This document shows, piece after piece, positions 8,428-16,851 of a DNA stretch of 64,000 nucleotides. The DNA lies in the NCBI GenBank assembly GCA_016235555.1, contig JACRKC010000005.1, positions 1 to 64,000 on the forward strand, given 5' to 3'. The DNA comes from Verrucomicrobiota bacterium. GTDB lineage: Bacteria; Verrucomicrobiota; Verrucomicrobiia; Opitutales; Opitutaceae. How positions within the stretch are numbered: position 1 is the stretch's first letter; each line of letters begins with the position of its first letter. The notes below the pieces were generated by a model. The model did no database searches. It had not been told where the DNA came from and was given only the letters and a program-made list of their open reading frames with translations. The position numbers were made by a program, and so were the translations under genes.

Positions 8428-10461
8428 ATGCGCATCATCGGTGGGCCGGCCGCCCCGCTTCTCGCCGGCAACCCCTTCGCGGCGGACCTGGCGCCCTGCC
8501 CCCAGTGCCGGCGCGAACTCGCCGATCCGCGCGACCGCCGGCACGGTCACGCGTTCGTAACCTGCGCGCGGTGCGGCCCGCGCTTCGCCACCCTGCACGC
8601 CTTTCCCGGCCGGCGGGAGCAGACCACGATGGCGGCATTTGCGCTGTGCCCGGACTGTCAGCGCGACTGCGCCGACGCCGCCGGCCGCCGGCACCAGGCC
8701 GCGGCGCTGGCCTGCCCGCGCTGCGGCCCGCGGATCGTGCTCACCGATCCCGAGGGGGCCGTCCTCGCCGAACGCGAGTCCGCCATCTACGTGGCCTCGC
8801 GGCTGCTGGGCGACGGCCGCATCGTCGCCGTGAAGGGCCTCGCCGGGTATCAGTTGTTCGCCGACGCGACCTGCGTGCACGCGGTCGGGACCCTGCGCCG
8901 CCGCCTGCACCGCGACGGCGAGCCGCTGGCGGTGATGTTTCGCGACCTCGCTGCGCTGCGCCCGTGCGCCGAGCTCACGCCCCCGGCGGCGCGACAGCTC
9001 CAGTCGCCGGCGGCCCCGATCGTGATCGTGCCACGCCGCAACGGCAGCGCGCTCGCCCCGGACGTGGCCCCGGGCCATCCTTGGGTCGGCGCCGTGCTGC
9101 CGCCTTCCCCTCTGCACGTCCTGCTGTGTCAGGCGGTGGGCCGGCCGCTCGTCGTCACCGGCGCGCGGCTGGCGTCGGCCCCGCCGGCCGTCACCGCCAC
9201 CGAGGCGCATGCCCGTCTGCTCGGGATTGCGGACGCGTTCCTCGAGGACGACCTCGCCCTCGCCCACCCGATGAGCGCGTCGATCGTGCGGCTGACCGCC
9301 CGCGGTCCGCTCGTGCTGCGCCGCGCCCGCGGCCTGGCTCCGGCCGAATTCGCCCTGCCGGCGCCGCTCGCCGGCCGGTGGCTGTGCGCCGGCGGCCAGC
9401 GCAACAGCACCCTGGCGATCGCCGAGGGAGACCGGATCATGCTCGGGCCGCACCTCGGCGACCTGGGGAGCGACCGCGCGCTCGACAACTACCAGCGCAC
9501 CCTGGTCACGTTGCAGAGCTGGCGCGGTGGCAAACTCACCGGCATCGCCTGCGACAACGACCCGGACTCCGCCGCCGGGCGCTTCGCGCGCACGCTCCAG
9601 GTGCCGCGGCTCGCGATCCAGCACCACCTGGCGCACGCCTTGTCCTGCCTGCTGGAAAATCGCCGCGGCGCCGACGACGTGCTGGCGGTCGTCTGGGACG
9701 GCGGTGGCCGCGGGCACGACGACACGGTGTGGGGTGGCGAATTCATCCGTTTCACGAAAGGCACCGCCCGGCGTTTCGCGCGGCTGCGACGCTTCCGGCT
9801 GCCCGGCGGCCCGGCCAGTTGGCGCGAGCCGCGCCGCGCGCTCCTCGGTTTGTTGCACGCGATGGGCGACGCCCATTTCGGCCCGTTCGCCCATGAGTTC
9901 GGCCTCGCCGCGAGCGACGCCTCGGTGCTGCACGCGGCGCTCGCATGCGGATCCGACGCACCGCTCACCTCGAGCTGCGGCCGCCTGTTCGACGCCGTGG
10001 GGGCGCTGCTCCAGTTGCGCGATCGCAACGCATACGACGACCAGACCGCGCTCGCCACCGAGGCGATCGCGACGGGCGGGCGCGGCGCCCATCTCGTGCT
10101 GCCGTTCCCCGCCCGCGACGCGCACGACGGCGCCGTTTGCGAACTCGACTGGGGCCCGATGATCGAGGCGATGGTGACGCATCGCGCCCTGAGCCGCGAC
10201 GCCGCGTCGCTGTCGGCCGCTTTCCACCGCGCGCTGGCGCATGGCATCGTCGAAATCGCCCGGCGGGCCGGCTGCGCGGCCGTGGCGCTGTCCGGCGGCT
10301 GCTTTCAAAATGTGCTGCTGCTCGACCTCACGGTGGCGGCGCTGCAGGCGGCCGGCTTCGAGGTCCTCGTGCACCACGAAATTCCGCCCAACGACGGCGG
10401 ACTGGCCGCGGGTCAGGCGTTGGGCGCGTTGTGGGGCCTCAGCACCGTCGAGCCGGCGTGA
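8428..10461 (+). CDS. hypF: HypF-type carbamoyltransferase lacking the acylphosphatase domain
   Basis: A 677-residue protein that in HypF activates carbamoyl phosphate and passes the carbamoyl group to HypE for the cyanide ligands of [NiFe] hydrogenase. Visible in order: two zinc fingers (CPQC...CARCGPRF and CPDC...CPRCGPR), a YrdC-like domain (residues about 120-290), and a Kae1-like domain with HHLAHALS, WDGGGRGHDDTVWGGEF, ALSGGCFQN and NDGGLAAGQ. The usual first 90 residues, the acylphosphatase domain with its GVGFRP motif, are missing: GGGGA and ATG at 8428 lead straight into the zinc fingers. No other hyp or hydrogenase gene is in the window. Confidence 0.85.
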   Translation: MRIIGGPAAPLLAGNPFAADLAPCPQCRRELADPRDRRHGHAFVTCARCGPRFATLHAFPGRREQTTMAAFALCPDCQRDCADAAGRRHQAAALACPRCGPRIVLTDPEGAVLAERESAIYVASRLLGDGRIVAVKGLAGYQLFADATCVHAVGTLRRRLHRDGEPLAVMFRDLAALRPCAELTPPAARQLQSPAAPIVIVPRRNGSALAPDVAPGHPWVGAVLPPSPLHVLLCQAVGRPLVVTGARLASAPPAVTATEAHARLLGIADAFLEDDLALAHPMSASIVRLTARGPLVLRRARGLAPAEFALPAPLAGRWLCAGGQRNSTLAIAEGDRIMLGPHLGDLGSDRALDNYQRTLVTLQSWRGGKLTGIACDNDPDSAAGRFARTLQVPRLAIQHHLAHALSCLLENRRGADDVLAVVWDGGGRGHDDTVWGGEFIRFTKGTARRFARLRRFRLPGGPASWREPRRALLGLLHAMGDAHFGPFAHEFGLAASDASVLHAALACGSDAPLTSSCGRLFDAVGALLQLRDRNAYDDQTALATEAIATGGRGAHLVLPFPARDAHDGAVCELDWGPMIEAMVTHRALSRDAASLSAAFHRALAHGIVEIARRAGCAAVALSGGCFQNVLLLDLTVAALQAAGFEVLVHHEIPPNDGGLAAGQALGALWGLSTVEPA

Positions 10462-10529
10462 CCCAGCCCGCCGGTTTTTTCCGCGGAACCGCGGTTCGCG
10501 ATTGCCGCTCGCAAGGATTGATCGAACAT

Positions 10530-10544
10530 CCGCAAGATTTGCGG
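10530..10544. promoter_or_regulatory. Candidate operator, CCGCAA-type palindrome (site 2)
   Basis: CCGCAAGATTTGCGG, an inverted repeat about 86 bases upstream of the lipoprotein-resB-ccsA operon. A second hairpin, GCATTTCGCAAGAAATGC, lies at 10589-10606. Their function is inferred from position and similarity to the other sites only. Confidence 0.35.
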
Positions 10545-10630
10545 AGCCCATCCAACGCCCTTGTGGCACCGTAGAAATCAGCCTAATCGCATTTCGCAAG
10601 AAATGCACCCTTCGCCAACGTCCCTGACCC

Positions 10631-11320
10631 ATGATTGCTCCCACACATCTCCGCCTGTTGCTGTCGCTGCTCGCCACCGCTCCGTTGTGGCTGGCTTCCT
10701 GCCGCGACCCGAAGGTTCAGAGCTACCGCGTCGCCAAGGACGCCCAGCCGCCGCCCCCGCCCGCGGCTCCGGCCACCTCGGGTAACCTCCCGGCGGATCA
10801 TCCGCCCATCACTCCGGGCGCCGCGGCGCCGGCCGGCACCCCGATGGCGGGCGGCGGCGCCATGGCCAATACCGCCGTGCCCACCGCCACCGGCGCCAAC
10901 CTCACGTGGACCGCACCGGCGCACTGGCAGGCGAAAGCCGGCAGCTCGATGCGCAAGGGCACCTACGTGATGAGCGGCGACGGCGGTGCGACGGCCGAAC
11001 TCGCGATCACCGCCTTTCCCGGCGATGTCGGCGGCGAGGTCGCCAACGTCAACCGTTGGCGCGGCCAGATTCAGCTCGCTCCCGTCTCCGCAGCCGAGGC
11101 CGGCGCCGCCCTGCAGCGCCTGAGCGTCAACGGCCTCACCATCGCCGTGCTCGACATCGCCAACCCCGGGCTCAATCCGCCCGTCCGCATGCTCGGCGCC
11201 ATGGTGCCATTCGCCAACTCGACGTGGTTCTTCAAGCTCACCGGCGCCGACACCCTCGTCGCCAAAGAGAAACCCGCGTTCCTCGCATTCATCCAGACCG
11301 TCAAAGCCGCCACGCCCTGA
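10631..11320 (+). CDS. Predicted lipoprotein of the cytochrome c maturation operon
   Basis: A 229-residue protein of unknown function. Residues 7-24 form a lipoprotein signal peptide with the lipobox LASC, so Cys24 is probably lipidated. A proline/alanine-rich linker (residues about 38-85) leads to a C-terminal domain of about 140 residues beginning LTWTAPAHWQ. It has no cysteines and no motif that I recognise. It lies 28 bases upstream of resB and is probably co-transcribed, which suggests a role in cytochrome c maturation or the same respiratory response, but the sequence gives no proof. Confidence 0.75.
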   Translation: MIAPTHLRLLLSLLATAPLWLASCRDPKVQSYRVAKDAQPPPPPAAPATSGNLPADHPPITPGAAAPAGTPMAGGGAMANTAVPTATGANLTWTAPAHWQAKAGSSMRKGTYVMSGDGGATAELAITAFPGDVGGEVANVNRWRGQIQLAPVSAAEAGAALQRLSVNGLTIAVLDIANPGLNPPVRMLGAMVPFANSTWFFKLTGADTLVAKEKPAFLAFIQTVKAATP

Positions 11321-11348
11321 TCCGCCACCCGCGCGTTTCCCATCAATC

Positions 11349-12512
11349 ATGAAAGATCTCCTGACCTCGCTCCGCGACTTTTTCGTGTCGCTCAAGCTCA
11401 CCGTGGCCCTGCTCGTGTTCGGCATGATCCTCGTGTTCGCCGGCACGCTCGACCAGGTGAACCTCGGCATCTGGGCGACGCAGGAGAAATACTTCCGCTC
11501 GTTCATCGTCTACACGCGCGTGGGGGACTTCGCCGTGCCGGTCTTCCCCGGCGGCTATCTCATCGGCGGCCTGCTGCTCATCAACCTCGTCGCGGCGCAC
11601 GTTTATCGCTTCACCTTCACGTGGCGGAAGTCCGGCATCCAGCTCGCCCACGCCGGCCTCATCCTCCTGCTCATCGGGGAACTGCTCAGCGGACTCTGGC
11701 AGAAGGATTTCGCGATGCGGCTCACCGAGAGCGAGTCGAAGAACTACGCCGAGGCCTTCCGCGAAAACGAACTCGCGATCATCGATGCGACCGACGACAA
11801 GTTCGACGAGGTCGTCGCGATCCCCGAACCGCTGCTCGCGAAAAAGTCGCCGATCCAGCACCCGAAGCTGCCGTTCCGCGTCGTCCCGAAGACGTATTAT
11901 CCCAACTCGGTGCTCTCGGCGCGCAAGGCCGACAGCCCGGTCGCGGCCGAAGCCACCGCCGGCTTCGGCGAACGCATCCTCGCCGCGCCGCAGCCGATGA
12001 CCTACAAGACCGACGAGCGCAACCTGCCCACCGCCTTCGTCGAGCTGGCCGCCCCCGACAAATCCCTCGGCACCTATCTCGTCTCCCTGCACCTCGTGAT
12101 GCCACAGGAATTCGAATACGGCGGCCGGAAATGGAAGCTCATCCTGCGCACCGCGCGCATCTACCAGCCGTTCTCCCTCACCCTGCTCAAGTTCAACCAC
12201 GACCGCTACGCCGGCACCGACATCCCCAAGAATTTCTCCAGCCGCCTGAAACTTCAGACCCCCGACGGCCGTGACGACCGCGAAGTTCTCATCTACATGA
12301 ACAACCCGCTGCGCTACGCCGGCCTCACGTTCTACCAGTCCGGTTACGAGGGCGAGCGCACCACCATCCTTCAGGTCGTGCACAATCCCTCGTGGCTCGT
12401 CCCCTACGTCGCCTGCACGCTCATGACGCTCGGCCTGGCGATCCAGTTCGGCATTCACCTGCTCGGCTTCGCCGGCCGCCGCGCGCCCCAAGCCGCCACC
12501 GCCACGGCCTGA
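11349..12512 (+). CDS. resB: ResB-like cytochrome c biogenesis protein
   Basis: A 387-residue membrane protein of the system II (Ccs) haem-delivery pathway. Three hydrophobic segments lie in the first 120 residues (about 14-33, 68-84 and 97-117), then a long periplasmic domain, and a final helix near residues 350-375 (VPYVACTLMTLGLAIQFGIHL). This is the ResB topology. With CcsA it forms the haem handling and apocytochrome ligation complex that would mature the many c-type cytochromes encoded nearby. The ccsA start follows after 23 bases. Confidence 0.85.
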   Translation: MKDLLTSLRDFFVSLKLTVALLVFGMILVFAGTLDQVNLGIWATQEKYFRSFIVYTRVGDFAVPVFPGGYLIGGLLLINLVAAHVYRFTFTWRKSGIQLAHAGLILLLIGELLSGLWQKDFAMRLTESESKNYAEAFRENELAIIDATDDKFDEVVAIPEPLLAKKSPIQHPKLPFRVVPKTYYPNSVLSARKADSPVAAEATAGFGERILAAPQPMTYKTDERNLPTAFVELAAPDKSLGTYLVSLHLVMPQEFEYGGRKWKLILRTARIYQPFSLTLLKFNHDRYAGTDIPKNFSSRLKLQTPDGRDDREVLIYMNNPLRYAGLTFYQSGYEGERTTILQVVHNPSWLVPYVACTLMTLGLAIQFGIHLLGFAGRRAPQAATATA

Positions 12513-12535
12513 CGCCCGCGCCCCCCCCGGACCAC

Positions 12536-14386
12536 ATGAAAAACTATTTCGCTCCCGCCACCATCCTTCTGGCCCTCATCGCCGTCGCCGCCACGCTGCG
12601 CCCGACGCGCAACACGACCGCTTACGACACCACCGGCTTCAGCCGCCTGCCCGTGCTCGTCAACGGCCGCGTCAAACCGCTCGACACCGTCGCGCGCACT
12701 TCCCTGCTCATGTTGCAAGGCCGCCAGCGCGTCACCACGCCCGACCGCCGCAGCATCGCCCCCGCCGAGTGGCTGCTCGACGTGATGTTCGTGCCCGCGG
12801 TGGCCGACGAATACCAGCACTTCGAGATCGTCCACCCCGACGTGCTCGCGCTCATGAACCTCACGGCCGCCGACGGCGCCGGCGGCAAGCGTTTCTCCTT
12901 CCACCAGCTCACCAAGGGCCTCGCCGAGCTCGATCGCCAGGCGAAGCTCGCCTATGACACCGAGAGCGCCGTCCGCACGCCCTTCCAGCGCGCCACGATC
13001 CAGCTCCGCGACGGCGTGATCCTCTACCAGCGCCTGCAAAACACCCTCAACGCCGCGAGCAGCGCCGACTTTCTCGATCAGCTCGCCCGCTTCGACAAAA
13101 CCCTCGCCACCGGCCTCGCCGCCACCAAGGCCCACGGCGGCACCAACCCCGGCGCCTCCCCCGAGGCCAGGCTCCTCCTCGAACTGAGCGCGAGCTTCGG
13201 CACGCTCGACTCCGTCGCCTACTTTCGTGCGGTCCCGCCACCCAACGGCGCCGACACCCACGCCTGGCAGACCGCCGGGACCGCGTGGTCCGCCAGCTTG
13301 AATTCCGGAAAAATCGCTCCCGCCGCCCTCGCCTATGCCAACCTCGGTCGCGCCTGGCAGCTGCACCAGCCCGAGGCGTTCAACAAAACCGTCGCCGATT
13401 TCCGCGCCTCGCTCGAATCCACGATGGCGGGCGCCCTCCGCCGCTGCGACGTCGAGGGGCGCTTCAACTCCGCGCAACCGTTCTACACGAGCACCCTGCT
13501 CTACGTCGCGGCGTTTCTGCTCGCGGTGGCCTCGTGGCTGAAGTGGCCCGGGGAACTTGGCCGCGCCGCGTTCTGGCTCGTCGGCATCGCGTTTCTCCTC
13601 GAGACCACCGGCATCGGCGCGCGCATGTGGCTCGAATCCCGTCCGCCCGTCACCAACCTCTACTCCTCCGCGCTCTTCGTCGGTTGGGGCGCTGTCGCCC
13701 TCTGCCTCGTGCTCGAATACGTCTACAAGAACGCGATCGGCAGCGTCGCCGCCGGCCTCATCGGCTTCGCCACCCTCGTGATTGCGCACCATCTCGCCCT
13801 CGGCGGCGACACGATGGAGATGATGCGCGCCGTGCTCGACTCCAACTTCTGGCTCGCCACGCATGTCGTCACCGTGACGGTCGGCTACTCCGCCACCTTC
13901 CTCGCCGGTTTCCTCGCCCTCATCTACGTGCTGCGCGGCACCCTCACCCGTTCCCTCAGCCAGCCCACCGCCGACGCGCTCGCGAAGATGATCTACGGCA
14001 TCGTGTGCTTCGCGACGCTCTTCAGTTTCGTCGGCACCGTGCTCGGCGGCATCTGGGCCGATCAATCCTGGGGCCGCTTCTGGGGCTGGGATCCGAAGGA
14101 AAACGGCGCCCTCCTCATCGTGATCTGGAACGCAGTGATCCTCCATGCGCGCTGGGGTGGGTTGATCAAACAACGCGGCCTCGCGGTGCTCTCGATCTTC
14201 GGCAACATTGTGACGGCTTGGAGCTGGTTTGGCGTCAACATGCTCGGCGTCGGCCTGCACAGCTACGGCTTCATGGACGCCGCGTTCTGGTGGCTCGTGC
14301 TGTTCGTCGCGAGCCAGCTCGCCGTGATCGCGATCGCCGCCCTCCCGACGGAAAAGTGGCGGAGCTTCCGCGCCACGGCGGCGTAA
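12536..14386 (+). CDS. ccsA: CcsA/ResC-like cytochrome c biogenesis protein, long form
   Basis: A 616-residue integral membrane protein, the haem-exporting partner of ResB. The C-terminal half has the family's tryptophan-rich haem-binding segment WGRFWGWDPKENGAL, flanking conserved histidines (for example IAHHLALGG) and about eight helices. The N-terminal ~330 residues, including a signal-like helix at residues 4-20, are an extension with few recognisable motifs; similar long forms are known in Bacteroidetes and Verrucomicrobia. The start at 12536 is preferred to the upstream in-frame start at 12392, which would overlap resB by 120 bases. Confidence 0.87.
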   Translation: MKNYFAPATILLALIAVAATLRPTRNTTAYDTTGFSRLPVLVNGRVKPLDTVARTSLLMLQGRQRVTTPDRRSIAPAEWLLDVMFVPAVADEYQHFEIVHPDVLALMNLTAADGAGGKRFSFHQLTKGLAELDRQAKLAYDTESAVRTPFQRATIQLRDGVILYQRLQNTLNAASSADFLDQLARFDKTLATGLAATKAHGGTNPGASPEARLLLELSASFGTLDSVAYFRAVPPPNGADTHAWQTAGTAWSASLNSGKIAPAALAYANLGRAWQLHQPEAFNKTVADFRASLESTMAGALRRCDVEGRFNSAQPFYTSTLLYVAAFLLAVASWLKWPGELGRAAFWLVGIAFLLETTGIGARMWLESRPPVTNLYSSALFVGWGAVALCLVLEYVYKNAIGSVAAGLIGFATLVIAHHLALGGDTMEMMRAVLDSNFWLATHVVTVTVGYSATFLAGFLALIYVLRGTLTRSLSQPTADALAKMIYGIVCFATLFSFVGTVLGGIWADQSWGRFWGWDPKENGALLIVIWNAVILHARWGGLIKQRGLAVLSIFGNIVTAWSWFGVNMLGVGLHSYGFMDAAFWWLVLFVASQLAVIAIAALPTEKWRSFRATAA

Positions 14387-14398
14387 GTTGCTGCCCAC

Positions 14399-14430
14399 GG
14401 TGGAGCGCGTTGCCCTCAACGCGTTTCGCC
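14399..14430. repeat. Family B repeat, single arm
   Basis: GGTGGAGCGCGTTGCCCTCA followed by ACGCG. This is the left arm of the element seen complete at 14782, 19263 and 32653. It lies 13 bases after the ccsA stop. Confidence 0.65.
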
Positions 14431-14459
14431 TCCCGGAGGGCATCGCTCAAAGGGTTCGA

Positions 14460-14640
14460 CTTGCTGAGTCTGGCGAAACAACGCGACCAAGCGTTCGGCG
14501 GTTCGGGGAGCGCACCCGTCTCGGGTGCTCGTGTCGGCGTCTCGCCGACATCTCCGAAGTCCTCGGCGGGACGCCGCGGATAGCCCGCGGGACGCGGGCG
14601 CTCCCCGAACCACCGCGTGTCACTCAATTGTCCGAACCGG
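14460..14640. repeat. Palindromic repeat family D, copy 2 (full)
   Basis: The lead-in GCTGAGTCTGGCGAAACAAC is followed by GTTCGGCGGTTCGGGGAGCG, the outer arms (GCACCCGTCTCGGGTGC and CCCGCGGGACGCGGGCGC), an inner GTCGGCGTCTCGCCGAC hairpin and the tail CGTGTCACTCAATTGTCCGA. Compare 1-138 and 41471-41606. Confidence 0.88.
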
Positions 14641-14655
14641 AGCACAGGCAGGAGC

Positions 14656-14779
14656 GGGTGTAATACCAACGTCACCTTGTTTTTTGACTGTAGGCCCGGC
14701 CGGTGCCGGGCTGCCCGCCCGGCGGGCGGGCCTGCAACGGAAAGTCTGAAAGCTACGGGATGCTGGTAAAATTACACCC
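14656..14779. repeat. Palindromic repeat family F, copy 1
   Basis: The terminal inverted repeats are GGGTGTAATACCAACGTC and, reverse-complemented, GGGTGTAATTTTACCAGC. Inside are TTTTTTGACTGTAGGCCCGG and a strong GCCCGCC/GGCGGGC hairpin. A second copy lies at 39389-39498 and a distant relative at 53497-53630. Confidence 0.8.
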
Positions 14780-14781
14780 AC

Positions 14782-14897
14782 GGTGGAGCGTGTTGCCCTC
14801 AACGCGCTTTTGGTGGGAGGGGCTTTACGCCCCGACGAGTCGCGGGGTAAACCTGCTCCCACCTTCAAACCAGCGCGTTGGGGCAACACACTCCACC
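14782..14897. repeat. Family B repeat with a second palindrome nested inside
   Basis: The outer arms are GGTGGAGCGTGTTGCCCTCA and the complement of TTGGGGCAACACACTCCACC. Between them lies an independent palindrome starting GGTGGGAGGGGCTTTACGCC and ending GTAAACCTGCTCCCACC. One element appears inserted into the loop of another. Confidence 0.85.
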
Positions 14898-15016
14898 GCC
14901 GCACGGCGCCGTTGCGAAAAAGCGCGCGTTCAACTGCACGTTTCCGGCCTGGCCGCCTCGCGCGGGATGCGAGTGAAATATGCCCGCCCCCTTCGCTCCG
15001 CCGGCCGGCTGCAAGC

Positions 15017-15030
15017 CCGCAAAAACTGCG
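15017..15030 (+). promoter_or_regulatory. Candidate operator, CCGCAA-type palindrome (site 3)
   Basis: CCGCAAAAACTGCG, 70 bases upstream of the hemN start. It is a weaker match to the motif before the cytochrome c, resB and ccoNO units. Confidence 0.25.
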
Positions 15031-15099
15031 CCCCTCCCGCCAATCGATGCGCAGCCAGTCCGGGGCGGTTGTGCGATGCTCTGGCCGTTCCACCGTCCC

Positions 15100-16500
15100 A
15101 TGATCCTCCCCACCGAAACCCTCTCGGCGCCGCCCGGTCTGCTCGACCTGGACTTGATCCGCAAATATTCCGTCGCGGGTCCGCGCTACACTTCCTATCC
15201 GCCCGCCAACCACTTCACGGCGGAAACCGCGACGCTCGCCCTCGACGAGGCGATCGCGGAAGACAACCGCGCCGGCGGTCCGATCTCCCTCTATTTTCAT
15301 CTGCCGTTCTGCGAGACGCGCTGCTGGTATTGCGGCTGCCACACCGTCATCACGCGCCGCCGCGCCTCCGCCAGTGAGTATCTGGACGACCTCGCGCGCG
15401 AGATGCGCCTCACCGCCGCGAAGCTCGACCGCGCCCGCCCGGTCACACAGATCCACCTCGGCGGCGGCACGCCGACCTTCTTCCCGCCCGACGAACTCCG
15501 CCGTCTCGGTGCGCTCATCCGCGAGCATTTCACCGTCGCCGCCGATTGCGAATTCAGCGTCGAGATCGATCCCCGCCGGGTCACCGAAGAGCATGTCATC
15601 GCCCTGCAGGAGATCGGCGCCAACCGCGCTTCGCTCGGCGTGCAGGACACCGATCCGCGTGTGCAGCTGGCGATCCACCGCTTCCAGCCGAATTCACAAA
15701 ACATCCGCGCGTTCGAGTGGCTGCGGGCCCACGGCTTCACGTCGATCAACGTCGATCTGATCTACGGCCTGCCGCTCCAGACCCCGGATTCGTTTGCCCG
15801 CACCATCGTCGACGTGCTCGGCCTCGGTCCCGACCGCCTCTCGGTCTTCAGCTACGCGCACATTCCGTGGATCAAGCCCTCGCAACGCATCTTCGAGGAT
15901 CGCGAGCAACTGCCCGGCCCCGAGCTGAAGCTCGCGATGTTCGCCCTCGCGCACGAGAAGTTCACCGCCGCGGGCTACGTCGACATCGGCCTCGATCACT
16001 TCGCGCGACCCGACGATGCCCTCGCCATCGCCCAGCGCGCCGGCACGCTCCACCGCAATTTCCAAGGCTACAGCACCCGCGCGGACGCCTCGCTCTACAG
16101 CTTCGGCATCTCGTCGATCTCGTCGACCGCCGACACCTACCGCCAGAACCACAAGACCCTCGAGGAATGGCGCGCCGCCCTCGACGCCGGCCAGCTGCCG
16201 GTCGAACGCGGGATGCGCCTCACGCCCGAGGATCAGGCGCGCCGCACGATCATCATGCGCATCATGTGCGACCGGCGGATCGATTTTGCAAAACTCTCGA
16301 AACTCATCGGCACCGACTTCGTCTCCATGTATGCGGGCGAACTCGCCAGCCTCGCCGAACTCATCGCGGACGGCCTCCTCACCCCGGTTGACGGGGGACT
16401 CGAGGTCACGCCGCGCGGGGTCCCGCTCCTCCGCGTGATCGCGATGAAATTCGACGCGTATTTCGTGACGGCCGCCCGCCGCCACGCGCAAACCATCTAA
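15100..16500 (+). CDS. hemN: Oxygen-independent coproporphyrinogen III oxidase
   Basis: A 466-residue radical-SAM enzyme that decarboxylates coproporphyrinogen III to protoporphyrinogen IX without oxygen. The iron-sulfur site CETRCWYCGC (Cys71, Cys75, Cys78, with the extra Cys80 typical of HemN) and the conserved KYSVAGPRYTSYPPA opening (residues 22-36) identify true HemN rather than HemW. GGGTPTFFPP and EIDPR motifs follow. It supplies haem under low oxygen, in keeping with the cbb3 oxidase and cytochrome genes around it. ATG at 15100 is preferred; an in-frame ATG at 15076 would add eight residues. Confidence 0.93.
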   Translation: MILPTETLSAPPGLLDLDLIRKYSVAGPRYTSYPPANHFTAETATLALDEAIAEDNRAGGPISLYFHLPFCETRCWYCGCHTVITRRRASASEYLDDLAREMRLTAAKLDRARPVTQIHLGGGTPTFFPPDELRRLGALIREHFTVAADCEFSVEIDPRRVTEEHVIALQEIGANRASLGVQDTDPRVQLAIHRFQPNSQNIRAFEWLRAHGFTSINVDLIYGLPLQTPDSFARTIVDVLGLGPDRLSVFSYAHIPWIKPSQRIFEDREQLPGPELKLAMFALAHEKFTAAGYVDIGLDHFARPDDALAIAQRAGTLHRNFQGYSTRADASLYSFGISSISSTADTYRQNHKTLEEWRAALDAGQLPVERGMRLTPEDQARRTIIMRIMCDRRIDFAKLSKLIGTDFVSMYAGELASLAELIADGLLTPVDGGLEVTPRGVPLLRVIAMKFDAYFVTAARRHAQTI

Positions 16501-16524
16501 CTCCGCCAACCAGCCAACCATCAC

Positions 16525-16728
16525 TTTGGGTCAGTGGGAACACAGGGCGCCGGCGAAAGCCGGCGCCCACCCTCCCGCCAGCCGCAGCCAGCACGAAAAT
16601 TTTGGGTCAGTGGGAACACTGGGAGCGTCGGTGAAAGCCGGCGCTCCCTTCCCCGCCCGGAGCACCGAAACCAATTTGGGTCAGTGGGAACACAGGGCGC
16701 CGACGAAAGTCGGCGCCGCTTTTTTTTG
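16525..16728 (+). repeat. Family E terminator repeat, three tandem copies
   Basis: Each unit starts TTTGGGTCAGTGGGAACAC (16525, 16601, 16675; period about 75) and carries a hairpin such as GGGCGCCGGC-GAAA-GCCGGCGCC. The units are separated by unrelated spacers. A fourth copy, inverted, lies at 28505-28560 after the uspA gene. The tag plus hairpin appears to be a mobile or propagated terminator module. Confidence 0.88.
16696..16727 (+). terminator. Rho-independent terminator (third family E copy)
   Basis: Stem GGCGCCGAC with GTCGGCGCC, GAAA tetraloop, then GC and eight T. It is the only one of the three tandem copies with a strong T run and probably ends hemN transcription. Confidence 0.85.
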
Positions 16729-16851
16729 CCCGCCGGCGGCGGCCCTGATCGGGCGCCGCAAAAAATGCGCACAACAAGGCAGGGCGCGCGCTGATTCCGG
16801 GCTTTGCTCAACCCGGCCGGCCCGCATCATGTTCGCTGCACCATTTTCATC

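Larger units (their letters stand above)
14387..15099. other. Repeat-filled spacer between ccsA and hemN
   Basis: This 713 bp gap holds no gene that I can support. It contains four repeat units in a row: a half copy of family B (14399-14430), family D (14460-14640), family F (14656-14779), and a nested family B copy (14782-14897), followed by about 200 bp of hemN upstream region. Confidence 0.75.
16501..16851. other. Spacer between hemN and the CoA-transferase gene
   Basis: This 351 bp region has no gene that I can support. It holds three tandem family E repeats (16525-16728) and a CCGGGCTTTGCTCAACCCGG hairpin at about 16797-16816. A near-identical hairpin (CCGGGCTTTCCTCAGCCCGG) lies upstream of the membrane TPR gene at 55566-55585. 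Confidence 0.7.

Noticed and set aside
8287-10677. The upstream 830 codons of a 949-codon minus-strand frame
   Set aside because: Only the last 112 codons (7828-8166) encode the cytochrome; the rest is antisense to hypF and lacks any protein-like features.
16525-16728. Possible CRISPR array (three regularly spaced repeats)
   Set aside because: There are only three units, each a terminator hairpin with a variable stem; the spacers are short and unequal, and no cas genes are present.
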